Below are positions 16,126-25,337 of a stretch of DNA of 64,000 nucleotides, one piece after another; position 1 is the first letter of the stretch, and each line of letters opens with the position of its first letter. The translations under genes were made by a program, and so were the position numbers. Under the pieces are notes generated by a model. That model saw only the letters and a list, made by a program, of their open reading frames with translations. It did not search any database and was not told the origin of the DNA. The DNA is from Bacillota bacterium (GTDB lineage Bacteria; Bacillota; Clostridia; DSM-8532), in assembly GCA_023415825.1 (NCBI GenBank), contig JAEZJF010000016.1:1-64000 (forward strand), given 5' to 3'.

Positions 16126-19100
16126 GTGAGCAAAATGAAACGCAGGATTCTGAGCATGGTATTGGCTTTGGCTATGATGCTGTCAGTAATCGGCACCAAC
16201 CTTTCGCCGCTTATAGCATTTGCGGACGACCTGGGCGGAGCCCAGGCTGAGCTGATCAGCGTGGCGGGAGAGGTGCTCTTGCTGGGCGGAGGAGATGGCC
16301 AAAAGAACAATCCGGTCACGGCTAGCGTCAGCGTCTCGAGAACCGAGATTACGACGGGGGATGTCATTGTGTCTGACGGTGCGATGGTTGACCTTTACGA
16401 TGACTCGGATTTCAGTTCAAATCAGAATTCAATTCCTCTCGATGAGAACGGAACCGATGTGTACATCAAAGTCACCTCGCAGGATGTAATGAATGTAAAG
16501 TACTACCATGTAACCGTGACACGGTACAATGTAACGCTGACCATCAACAAAGACGGCCAGCCGTTTGACGGACACGGCAAAACGTTCACGCTGCAACAGG
16601 AGGGAGAAATCAATGGTACGGGTTCTGGCACTGGCGGAATGGTTACATTTAACGTTACCGACGGTACATATACCATATTTGATGGCAGCGACGACACCGG
16701 CAAAACCATAACCGTCTCCGGCACCGCCTCCGAGATGCTCGCCTACTACACGGTTGAATTCAGACCAGCAGATATCGGTGCGTCCAGTGGCTCAGTCATC
16801 ACCGCTCAATATGGCGGTAAGGCCCTTGAAAGCAATGTGGTCCTCGGCGGCAAAAAGCTGGAGCTTACCGCCGAAGGGAGGGGCGTAATGTCATCCCCAT
16901 CGGACAAGCTCCAGCCCGGATATTCGTATAAATGGAGCGGCGAGGGTACAAATAATCAAACGACCGCCACGTTCACCATTAATAATCTGAATAAAAAGGT
17001 TGACGCACTCTGTACCGTGAGGGGAAGTCTGCGGCTGTACGGCGCAGGCAGGAACAGTGCTGACGCTACAAAAGCTCACTATCCGCTGCCGGAAGTTTTG
17101 ACCAGCGGACAGATGAGGTTGGAGTTCGACTTCATCTCAACGGTGGCCAACCCTAACACATGTGTCTCCTTGGTTCAAACCGGCGCTGCGGCCACCGCGG
17201 ATACTCCCAGTATGAACGCCATTGTGCGGGTTACTACTGCTATTGACGCGTATAACGGCTCGGGTTGGGGCACAGTTGGAGTCCCTCATACAGCAAATAC
17301 GGTATATCACGTAAAAATCATTGTTGATATGACTGCGCAGACATACAGTGCCTGGGTAACGCCGGAGGGCGGCTCGGAAACAAAGATTGCCACTGACTTT
17401 GCGTTCAGGGCAAAAAACCCCCCAAACATTGGCGAACTCCGGGTGCTTGACACAAGGAACTCAGGCAATAACGGCATTACAGGGGAAATATGGGTTGAGA
17501 ACATAACCGTATCCACGAAGCCGACACTGACGGTTCTGGACAACGGAGTCCCGCATGTTGACATCAGTGCTATGACGTTCACACTGGTGCAGGGCGGTAA
17601 TGTAAAGGCTACCGGCACCATAAATGGCCACTTGGTTACCTTTAACGATCCGTTGGCCGATGGCGTATATGCCATTTATGTCGATGGCAAAGATACTAAA
17701 GTAACGATTACCATCAAAGACGGCTCAGGTATGGCGACCATTGATCTCGCCACCGAAGAGGCCATGGCGAGGAAAGGGCTTGAAACGCTTGTCAAGACCA
17801 TTGAGGATCGCCAGTTGAGAGAGGATCGCCACACCCCGGAGACATGGGGGCCCTTTGCAGCGGCGCTGACCGCGGCAAAAGCCGTGCTTGCCGACAATAG
17901 CGCAACCGCGGAAGCCCTCAATGCAGCCAAGAGCAATCTGCAAAACGCATATGCCGCCCTTGAGCTCATATCGCGCGCCAACGGCATCTACAAGGCCGCG
18001 TACGCAGATTTTTTTGCTGGCGCCACGGTTCGTACCAACCTGGGCAACACCACTAACGGCGCAACTTACCCCAACGGCAGCTACTCGGCGCCCCCGGCCG
18101 GCCAGCCTAATGACAGATCTGTTCTGGGAAATTTCCACACCGGCAGTGATGCAAATTCCTATAGGCCCAAGCCCGGCGCCGGCGTCACCTTCCCCTTTAA
18201 GATACACAAAGACGGCGAATACGGGTTTGTGTTGAAGTTCTCCCGGGTCAACTATGAAATTGAGGACTATATCAGCGTGTATGTCAACTACGACAAGGTC
18301 GAGAAAAATGCGGACGGCTCTCCGAAAACGGCCGGCGCTTACCGTATTCCTCTGGCCGGCAAGGACAGCGAGCTTGTGTTTGTGGAGTCCGCTCCCTGGA
18401 CCATGGAGCTGAAAGAGGGGGACACCATTTCCCTGGTGCTGGATACTGCCAGCCTTGATGTCGTGGACTATCCGGACAAGGGGCTTGCCAATATCGACTA
18501 CATCTCTGTCTGGGAGGTGGAGCCCGACTATACCTATGACGCCTTCAACCGCAACTTCTACCTCCTGCCGGGCAATGAGCTTGTTATTCCGGAGCCTGTG
18601 AGCTTCCCGCTCACCTGGTCCAGCAATAACCCGGCGGTTGCCATGGTGGACCCGAGTACGGGATTGATCAAGGCCCTCGCAGCCGGACATGCCGTCATTA
18701 CAGCGATCGGTAACGGCGAAACCTTCACTTACAACCTGTATGTCAAGAATAGCGAAAGTGAACTTACGCTGAAACGCGCCCTTGTCTCCCTGTATGATAT
18801 GGAGAAGAATAAATTCGACCCTCCGGCGAAGGTAAGAGCAAGCAACGCCAGCGAAGTCCCGGAGAACATCCCCATCGCGACAAGCGGACTTACTGGCGGA
18901 GAGAGAGTAGGAAACGGTTTTGTGGATACCATGGACTATGTCCCGGTCGGCTCGTCCGTTATATGTGACGTGCCCGCTGATGTTGTGGACAAGGCCGGTT
19001 TGTATGATATCACCCTGAATTATGCGAAAGGCATCGCTCAGGCGACCGGCCAATTGGGGCTGCTTGTAAACGGCCAGATTGCCGGCACATTATATACGAG

Positions 19101-22100
19101 ATCGGGCTCCGTTTCCACTACCGTGCAGTCGAACACGGTTACAGTGTATCTGAAGCCCGGCGATACCATCGGCATCCGGACCATCGTTAATCCCAAGGAC
19201 GCGGTGGGGCGCTTTAACAGTCTGACGGTCACAGAAAATGTGGTGATCCCGCCGTCGTCCGTCACTCTGTCCGACACCAGCCTGGATCATCAGGATCAGA
19301 AAACGCTGGAGTATACGATTAGTCCTGCAAACGCCACGCCGGCCTTTAACTGGACCACCGACAACACCGACATTGTGTCTGTGTACGGTAACATGGTGGT
19401 CGGAGAGAATGTGGGTGAGGCAAATGTTACGGCGACCTCCATCTACAACAAGGACGTTAAATCGACCGCAAAGGTGACGGTTAAAGACAACAGCAGTGTT
19501 TTCAGCATTGAGAGCAATGAAATGAAGGTCTATCTGGATAGGGACTTCCCCCGGGCCATTCAGTATGAGATGAAATCCAGTGGCGCAAAGATCGACGGCA
19601 ACCGCACCAAGCTTTCCACCCTCAGGCTGACCACCGGTATGACCTATAGCTTGAATACGTCCCAGGGGCTGACAGGCTCAACGGTTAAGGATTACACACC
19701 TGTTGTTGAATGTGGTCAGGTGATCCAGAACGATGACGGCAGCCAGCATGTTATCTATACCTTGAAAGTGAACGAGCTGAATGCGGAATTAAAGCTCAAG
19801 GCGACAGTGGAGGGTACAATTCTCAAGTTTGATTTTAATGAGATAAAAGAGGACCCCGCCAACCGTATTTTCATTATCGAAATACCCAACCATAACCCGG
19901 TTACCGTTAGCAATTTTGATGCTAACTCCTCCTTTGCAGGTTCCAAAATGGAGAGCAACATCGGCAAGAGCGGCGACAGCTTTTTCAGTATCAACAACAT
20001 GCTGTCAGGCTCTGATTTTTATAACTATGCCTTTGTGTCCAACGGCAATGTTGCCGCGGGTATCAAGAGCAACGCGTTTGGGCTGGACGACGGCGGCGTT
20101 GCAAAGCGTGTTTTCGCCGACACCAGGAGAAATGATGCGCTGGTCACCACGAGCCTGCTCAGCGGCTCCTGGGTGTGGCGATTCCCTGACGCGACCAAAA
20201 AATTTATTGACTATGAGGGCAGATACGGACAGGGAGAACAGAAATTATTAGACAGAACATACTTTGATGATCCGACCGCTCCTGGAAGGGAAAAACCCTA
20301 TGTATGGGTCGTGCTGGCCGAAAACAACAACGGAGACAATGTTGTGAATTGGCAGGATGCAGCCAATGAATTCCGCAAGGTGGCGAAAGTAGCGGTGGGC
20401 TCGGACAAGGTTGCCGATGCGGTCGTACAACGACTGATTATGTCCCAGGGCAACGAGACCAACTACCCGTACCTGTCGTCGGTGGACGAGACCAAACGTA
20501 TTTCACTGCATACGGACGGTTTGGGGCAGATCATTTTGCAAAAGTACCACAATGCGGGTAACTGGGGCGACTTCAGCGTCTATGACGACCAGCTGGGCGG
20601 CCTGGACGAGTTCAGAAAGTTTGCCGACATCACCACCAACCAGTACAACAGTTTTGTGGGTGTCCATACCAACTTTACGGAGTATTTTGCAAAGGTTGAC
20701 CAGTTCAGCTATGAAAACGTGGAAATGCAAGCCGACGGCATCACCCCGCGAAGCAAGGGCTATAAGGCGTTTGGTTACTATCTGCATCAATGCTATGTTA
20801 TCGACGACCAGCTGGACGCCCTAACCCGGTATAGTGATAATGAGGCAAGCCAGGCAAAAAGCCGTTATGAGCGTATTAAACGGTTTAAAGACGATATCCC
20901 GGATTTGGGCTTCATTTACAGCGACGTGTACTCCCACAACGGCTGGCGCGGAAACGCCCTGGCTCGGGATTATGAGGATAACGGCCTTGCGTACTTTGTG
21001 GAATGGCCGTACGTTGCGGAGGATTCCGCCGTATGGGCGCACTGGGCTGTAGAAAAGAGCTACAGTCCCGCGTCCCTCAAGGGATATTCCAGCGATATCG
21101 CTCGGTTTATCTTCAACGATACCAAGGATCGCTGGGACAATTATGCAACCGACAACTGGAAGACCGACATTGAGGCCACCCGCGCGCCCAGCAGCGCCTT
21201 CCTGCTGATGGGAGCCGATACGACCTGCTACGAGGGCTGGGTGCATGACGGTATCAACGAATATGACTCCATTGTTGAAAAGATCTACCGCAACAACCTC
21301 CCCTCCAAGTACATGCAGCACTTCCCCATTACGCGCATGGAAAAGGATAAGGACGGCTGGGCGGACTATATCGAGTTTGATAACGGCAATGTCAAGGTTT
21401 ACGCGGAGGGCTATGAAAATCCCAATAACAGCACAAGAAACAGCAAGCGTATCATAGAAAAGGACGGAAAGAAGATATACGAGCAAGCCTGCAAGGTCGG
21501 CACCGACCAGGGTCCTGCCAAGTACCTGTTACCCTGGAACGAGGGCGACATGCAAAAGCTTGATACAGATGAAGCAAAGGAAATCAAGCTGTACCATTGG
21601 AACGACGAGGGCGGTAGCTCGACCTGGGAACTGCCGGACAGCTGGAGCGGACTCAATACGGTCTATGTGTATGAACTGTCCGACCTGGGCAAGAATTCTG
21701 AAAAGGTTCTAACAGTAACGGACGGAAAAGTGACTATAAATGCGGCTAAAAGAACCCCATACGTGGTATACAAAACCCCGCAGGAAATGGATGTGGACGT
21801 TAATTTCGGCGAGGGGCAGTATGTGTATAACCCCGGCTTCAGCACCGGCAATCTTAAAGGTTGGGATATCCTAATGGGAGATCCTTCTGCTGTGCGTAAC
21901 GACAACGAGGCTATGCCTCTGTTCACCACCGGCGGAAACCCGGCGCAAAAAGACTCAAATGCCGACAACCACGGCAGAAGCCGCAACTATGAGCTTGCTG
22001 TCAAGGACGGCAACGAAACCGAGGTCAGTCAGGTTATCACCGGCCTAATCCCCGGCGACGAATATGCCGTATCGGTCATGGTGGAGGTGCAACGCGGCAA

Positions 22101-25026
22101 AACGCGCAAGGCGTCCCTCGTGGTGGATGCGGGCGGAACGATGGTCTCCAATTACATGGATTCCTCCATCCTGATCAACTATGACCGCTATGACTCCAAG
22201 GAAAAAACCGCTATGCTCCGTATGCGGGTCGTATTCACTGCGGAAGCGCCTACGGCCACAATCCGGCTGCACGCGGCAGCGGGAGAGGGCGAGGTGCGCT
22301 TTGACAACGTGCGTGTGTACAGAACCACCACCCCTGCGCCCATGGTTCCGGCGACCGACGGAAAAATCGTTCTGTACCAGGACTTTGAATCCGCGCCGGA
22401 CGGAACGACCGCGGCGGGTACGCTCATTAACAAACCCACCTTTGAAGGCTTCTTCCCCTTTAACCTCGGCAACGGCGGCGGGTTCCGCGAAGCCCGAACC
22501 ATCATGCAGCGCCGTCATGACCCTTACACGCAAAACAATACCGTGCCCCAATGGAATGATAAAGTGCCTGCAAGCGTACGGGAATATGCGCAGCCCACAA
22601 AAGATCAGTCAGGTAATACCGTTAAAGGCCAGTGGTGGGATACCACGACTATTCCGGTGGATCTGGTAGTGGACGGCAAAACCTCATTCTCCAACATTAC
22701 CGGAAGTGTGGGACTCATGTACCAGACCACGCCTCAGAGCGTGCGGTTCGAGGCGGGCAAAAAGTACCGTATCGGCTTTGAATACCAGACCGGCGTAAAC
22801 GGCATCTTCGCCTTTGTGCTGGGGAGTGGTATGAAAGGGACAATCAGTCAGAATTATTCTTCAAATACCGTAGCATTTGATGGACTTAAGCACTACGCTT
22901 ATCTGCAGGGCACCATGGGGCCGTATTTCGGTGATGTTGTGTCCAACAGGTCGGGCGGCGGCGTGAAAATCACCGCTATGCCTGCAAACTGGAGTGCTGG
23001 CGGCACCTACCGCAACATAGACATTAAAACAGCGGTCCCCAATTGGAGAGGCTATTACGAGTATGAGTTCGTAAGCGACTCTGACCAAACCTGGTTCGGT
23101 ATCTTCCGAAATAGTGATGAACCAGGTCCCGGTGAAAATCCCAACCCGTTTATCATGGACAACCTATTGATAGTGGAAGTGGGCGCTGTCGCATCCGGCG
23201 ACGCGACCATCACAGCGGGCAGCCTGGCAGGCGCGAGCTTAGCCGGCGACTTCACAGGCGGAGCCGACATAGCCGACAGCTCCGAGCTTGCCGTGACCAT
23301 TTCGGAAGCGGACAATGCAGACGCTGCGCTCTTATTTACCAGAAACCATCCAAAAGCGACTGTTAAATGGGTTAAGAGCAGTACGGCTCCCGGAGCTGAC
23401 GCTGATTACATCAACGCTTACCCCACCGCCAACACCGTTGATGTGGAAAACGGAGACGTTATCTGGGTGCTTGTAACGGCAGAAGACGGAGTCTCCAGGC
23501 TGTACTATAAGGTTATCGTATCGGTGGTCGAAAAGGTCGATTCCAACGATGCGACACTTTCCGATTTGACCGTTAGCCCAGGCCAATTGTCGCCCGTATT
23601 CAACCCTGGTACCACGAGCTACACGGCAGAGGTGGCTAACAATGTGAGCAGTATTACCATTACCGCTACCAGTAAACACGCCGCCGCCACCGTCAGCGGA
23701 GCGGGGGCCCACGCTCTGAGCGTAGGAGCGAATACATTAAATGTTGTCGTTACTGCCGAGGATGGCACGCAGAAAACCTATACTCTGACTGTGACCCGTG
23801 CCAATGCATCGTCATCAACAGATTCCACCTCCGGCAATTCTTCTCCGACGCCTCCGGTAGTTGCACCCTCCGGCAATGTTAAGGTGACAACTAATAATGG
23901 TGCCGCATCGGCAACAGTGGACGCCAATACAGTGGATGCTTTAATCAGTCAAGCCAACAGCAGCGCTGAAGGCCAAAAGGCTTCCATAGAAATTAATGTT
24001 GAAGTAAGCGGAGATGTTGACAGTGTGCAACTGGAAATCCCGGCAGAAGCCTTTGGCAGGGTCGGCAAGGCAGATGCGGACTTTGTAATGACAACCAGCC
24101 TGGGTTCGGTAACCTTTAACAGTGATGCGATTGCTTCAATCTCCAGGGATGCAGGCTCAGGTGTAATCAACATCAGTATAGGAAAAGCTGATGCCTCAGA
24201 GCTTCCCGAAGCGCTTAAGCATGCAGTTGGAAACAGGCCTGTATATGATTTATCAGTAACTGCAGGTAATAGAGCCATAACATCCTTTGGCGCCGGAAAT
24301 GCGACTATCTGTTTGCCGTATACTTTAAAACCCGAAGAAAACCCAAATTCAGTGGTTGTATACGCTGTGGATGACTCAGGTGCATTGACTCCTGTTAGAG
24401 GTACATTCAATGCCTCAACATCCGGCGTAACCTTCAGAGCACCGGATTTCGCCAACAAATTCATGATAGGCTACAATGCAGTATCCTTTAATGACGTAAA
24501 AAGCGATATGTGGTTCTATGATGCGGTAAGCTTTGCGGCAGCAAGAAATATCACATCGGGTACAGGAAACAATAACTTCAATCCCGCCGCCCGTACAACT
24601 AGGGCTCAGTTTATCTCCATGCTGCTAAGAGCATATGGTATTGAGCCAGCCGCCTCGGGAGCGGATAATTTTGAAGATGTGGGCAACGCTTACTATACCG
24701 GATACGTGGCAAAGGCCAGGGAACTTGGGATATCTCATGGTATAGGGAATAATAAGTTTGGACCTGATGCAAATATCACGCGTCAGGAAATGTTTACTAT
24801 GCTTTACAATGCGCTGAAGGTGATTGGCGAGCTGCCATCAGCGGGAAGCGCAGCCTCACTCACAGACTATACAGATGGCAATCTGATTGCACCCTGGGCT
24901 GTTGAGTCTATGGGCTTATTGGTAAAAGCCGGCATAGTCAACGGAAATGCAGGCGAGCTGGTTCCTGACGGTATCGCAACCCGTGCCCAGGTCGTCCAGA
25001 TCCTCTACACCCTCTTGTCAATGTGA
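16126..25026 (+). CDS. Surface-anchored GH101 endo-alpha-N-acetylgalactosaminidase with SLH repeats
   Basis: Exported 2966-residue enzyme that releases the core-1 disaccharide Gal-beta-1,3-GalNAc from serine/threonine of mucin-type glycoproteins. Order: signal peptide (1 to about 34, ending AFA); a cadherin-like segment; a lectin-like region (about 330-465); a FIVAR-like helical segment (about 545-615); a galactose-binding-like domain; two Big_2-type Ig-like domains (about 820-875 and 1040-1125); the GH101 core with probable nucleophile Asp1600 in GFIYSDVYS and acid/base Glu1626 in YFVEWPY; and the family C-terminal modules, ending in QSVRFEAGKKYRIGFEYQTG and FIMDNLLIVEVG. Then come a cadherin-like beta-sandwich (about 2473-2560), a Ser/Thr/Pro linker and three SLH repeats (2788-2966) that bind secondary cell-wall polymer. 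GTG start after AAAGGAGG. GC content falls near the SLH end. Confidence 0.93.
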   Translation: MSKMKRRILSMVLALAMMLSVIGTNLSPLIAFADDLGGAQAELISVAGEVLLLGGGDGQKNNPVTASVSVSRTEITTGDVIVSDGAMVDLYDDSDFSSNQNSIPLDENGTDVYIKVTSQDVMNVKYYHVTVTRYNVTLTINKDGQPFDGHGKTFTLQQEGEINGTGSGTGGMVTFNVTDGTYTIFDGSDDTGKTITVSGTASEMLAYYTVEFRPADIGASSGSVITAQYGGKALESNVVLGGKKLELTAEGRGVMSSPSDKLQPGYSYKWSGEGTNNQTTATFTINNLNKKVDALCTVRGSLRLYGAGRNSADATKAHYPLPEVLTSGQMRLEFDFISTVANPNTCVSLVQTGAAATADTPSMNAIVRVTTAIDAYNGSGWGTVGVPHTANTVYHVKIIVDMTAQTYSAWVTPEGGSETKIATDFAFRAKNPPNIGELRVLDTRNSGNNGITGEIWVENITVSTKPTLTVLDNGVPHVDISAMTFTLVQGGNVKATGTINGHLVTFNDPLADGVYAIYVDGKDTKVTITIKDGSGMATIDLATEEAMARKGLETLVKTIEDRQLREDRHTPETWGPFAAALTAAKAVLADNSATAEALNAAKSNLQNAYAALELISRANGIYKAAYADFFAGATVRTNLGNTTNGATYPNGSYSAPPAGQPNDRSVLGNFHTGSDANSYRPKPGAGVTFPFKIHKDGEYGFVLKFSRVNYEIEDYISVYVNYDKVEKNADGSPKTAGAYRIPLAGKDSELVFVESAPWTMELKEGDTISLVLDTASLDVVDYPDKGLANIDYISVWEVEPDYTYDAFNRNFYLLPGNELVIPEPVSFPLTWSSNNPAVAMVDPSTGLIKALAAGHAVITAIGNGETFTYNLYVKNSESELTLKRALVSLYDMEKNKFDPPAKVRASNASEVPENIPIATSGLTGGERVGNGFVDTMDYVPVGSSVICDVPADVVDKAGLYDITLNYAKGIAQATGQLGLLVNGQIAGTLYTRSGSVSTTVQSNTVTVYLKPGDTIGIRTIVNPKDAVGRFNSLTVTENVVIPPSSVTLSDTSLDHQDQKTLEYTISPANATPAFNWTTDNTDIVSVYGNMVVGENVGEANVTATSIYNKDVKSTAKVTVKDNSSVFSIESNEMKVYLDRDFPRAIQYEMKSSGAKIDGNRTKLSTLRLTTGMTYSLNTSQGLTGSTVKDYTPVVECGQVIQNDDGSQHVIYTLKVNELNAELKLKATVEGTILKFDFNEIKEDPANRIFIIEIPNHNPVTVSNFDANSSFAGSKMESNIGKSGDSFFSINNMLSGSDFYNYAFVSNGNVAAGIKSNAFGLDDGGVAKRVFADTRRNDALVTTSLLSGSWVWRFPDATKKFIDYEGRYGQGEQKLLDRTYFDDPTAPGREKPYVWVVLAENNNGDNVVNWQDAANEFRKVAKVAVGSDKVADAVVQRLIMSQGNETNYPYLSSVDETKRISLHTDGLGQIILQKYHNAGNWGDFSVYDDQLGGLDEFRKFADITTNQYNSFVGVHTNFTEYFAKVDQFSYENVEMQADGITPRSKGYKAFGYYLHQCYVIDDQLDALTRYSDNEASQAKSRYERIKRFKDDIPDLGFIYSDVYSHNGWRGNALARDYEDNGLAYFVEWPYVAEDSAVWAHWAVEKSYSPASLKGYSSDIARFIFNDTKDRWDNYATDNWKTDIEATRAPSSAFLLMGADTTCYEGWVHDGINEYDSIVEKIYRNNLPSKYMQHFPITRMEKDKDGWADYIEFDNGNVKVYAEGYENPNNSTRNSKRIIEKDGKKIYEQACKVGTDQGPAKYLLPWNEGDMQKLDTDEAKEIKLYHWNDEGGSSTWELPDSWSGLNTVYVYELSDLGKNSEKVLTVTDGKVTINAAKRTPYVVYKTPQEMDVDVNFGEGQYVYNPGFSTGNLKGWDILMGDPSAVRNDNEAMPLFTTGGNPAQKDSNADNHGRSRNYELAVKDGNETEVSQVITGLIPGDEYAVSVMVEVQRGKTRKASLVVDAGGTMVSNYMDSSILINYDRYDSKEKTAMLRMRVVFTAEAPTATIRLHAAAGEGEVRFDNVRVYRTTTPAPMVPATDGKIVLYQDFESAPDGTTAAGTLINKPTFEGFFPFNLGNGGGFREARTIMQRRHDPYTQNNTVPQWNDKVPASVREYAQPTKDQSGNTVKGQWWDTTTIPVDLVVDGKTSFSNITGSVGLMYQTTPQSVRFEAGKKYRIGFEYQTGVNGIFAFVLGSGMKGTISQNYSSNTVAFDGLKHYAYLQGTMGPYFGDVVSNRSGGGVKITAMPANWSAGGTYRNIDIKTAVPNWRGYYEYEFVSDSDQTWFGIFRNSDEPGPGENPNPFIMDNLLIVEVGAVASGDATITAGSLAGASLAGDFTGGADIADSSELAVTISEADNADAALLFTRNHPKATVKWVKSSTAPGADADYINAYPTANTVDVENGDVIWVLVTAEDGVSRLYYKVIVSVVEKVDSNDATLSDLTVSPGQLSPVFNPGTTSYTAEVANNVSSITITATSKHAAATVSGAGAHALSVGANTLNVVVTAEDGTQKTYTLTVTRANASSSTDSTSGNSSPTPPVVAPSGNVKVTTNNGAASATVDANTVDALISQANSSAEGQKASIEINVEVSGDVDSVQLEIPAEAFGRVGKADADFVMTTSLGSVTFNSDAIASISRDAGSGVINISIGKADASELPEALKHAVGNRPVYDLSVTAGNRAITSFGAGNATICLPYTLKPEENPNSVVVYAVDDSGALTPVRGTFNASTSGVTFRAPDFANKFMIGYNAVSFNDVKSDMWFYDAVSFAAARNITSGTGNNNFNPAARTTRAQFISMLLRAYGIEPAASGADNFEDVGNAYYTGYVAKARELGISHGIGNNKFGPDANITRQEMFTMLYNALKVIGELPSAGSAASLTDYTDGNLIAPWAVESMGLLVKAGIVNGNAGELVPDGIATRAQVVQILYTLLSM

Positions 25027-25067
25027 CAAGGGATAGTTCTGTTGCTACATTGATGAATAAAACCAAG

Positions 25068-25101
25068 CAGTGGACGGTTCTCCATGGAGAACCGTCCACT
25101 G
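25068..25101. repeat. 34-bp perfect palindrome downstream of the GH101 gene
   Basis: Each half is 17 bases (25068-25084 and 25085-25101) and they are exact reverse complements with no loop; the core is GGTTCTCCATGGAGAACC. No T-run follows, so it is a poor classical terminator, though it may still stop transcription of the GH101 gene. Short palindromes with a GGACGGTT core recur in some Clostridia, so this may be a REP-like repeat (from memory, not checked). Confidence 0.8.
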
Positions 25102-25159
25102 TCATTGAATTGTTTATTGTTTCTCTTCCATAAGGTCCTTGTTGATTTTAATCTATTTT

Positions 25160-25238
25160 TCAATGTTGATATGTGTTTGCATATAACAATAATATGTTGA
25201 AGTATGTTGAATTACCAAATGAAGTATGGTATGATTAA
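25160..25238 (+). promoter_or_regulatory. Promoter/operator copy B of the SorE-kinase-fucI operon
   Basis: Contains ATGTTGATATGTG, then the direct repeat TATGTTGAAG/TATGTTGAAT, and at its end a good sigma-A promoter: TTGAAT (25207-25212), 17 bases, TATGAT (25230-25235) with an upstream TG. The repeats overlap the -35 box, as expected for repression. It matches 3672-3750 at 58 of 79 positions. Confidence 0.72.
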
Positions 25239-25337
25239 GTTGGTTATACAGTAAAGTAGGCCTGTGACTGTAGCCAAAGCGTTTAGCAGCTTAATTGCAT
25301 TTACTTTATGTGGATAATGATATATGGGGGTACAATT

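Noticed and set aside
17725..19053. Open frame of 442 codons on the minus strand inside the GH101 gene
   Set aside because: It is antisense to a gene with unmistakable GH101-family structure, has no ribosome binding site and its translation resembles nothing known. GC-rich codon use keeps stop codons rare in that frame.
20821..21486. Second long minus-strand open frame under the GH101 catalytic region
   Set aside because: It lies opposite the active-site residues of GH101; the hydrophobic-looking translation comes from complementary codons and no start signal is present.
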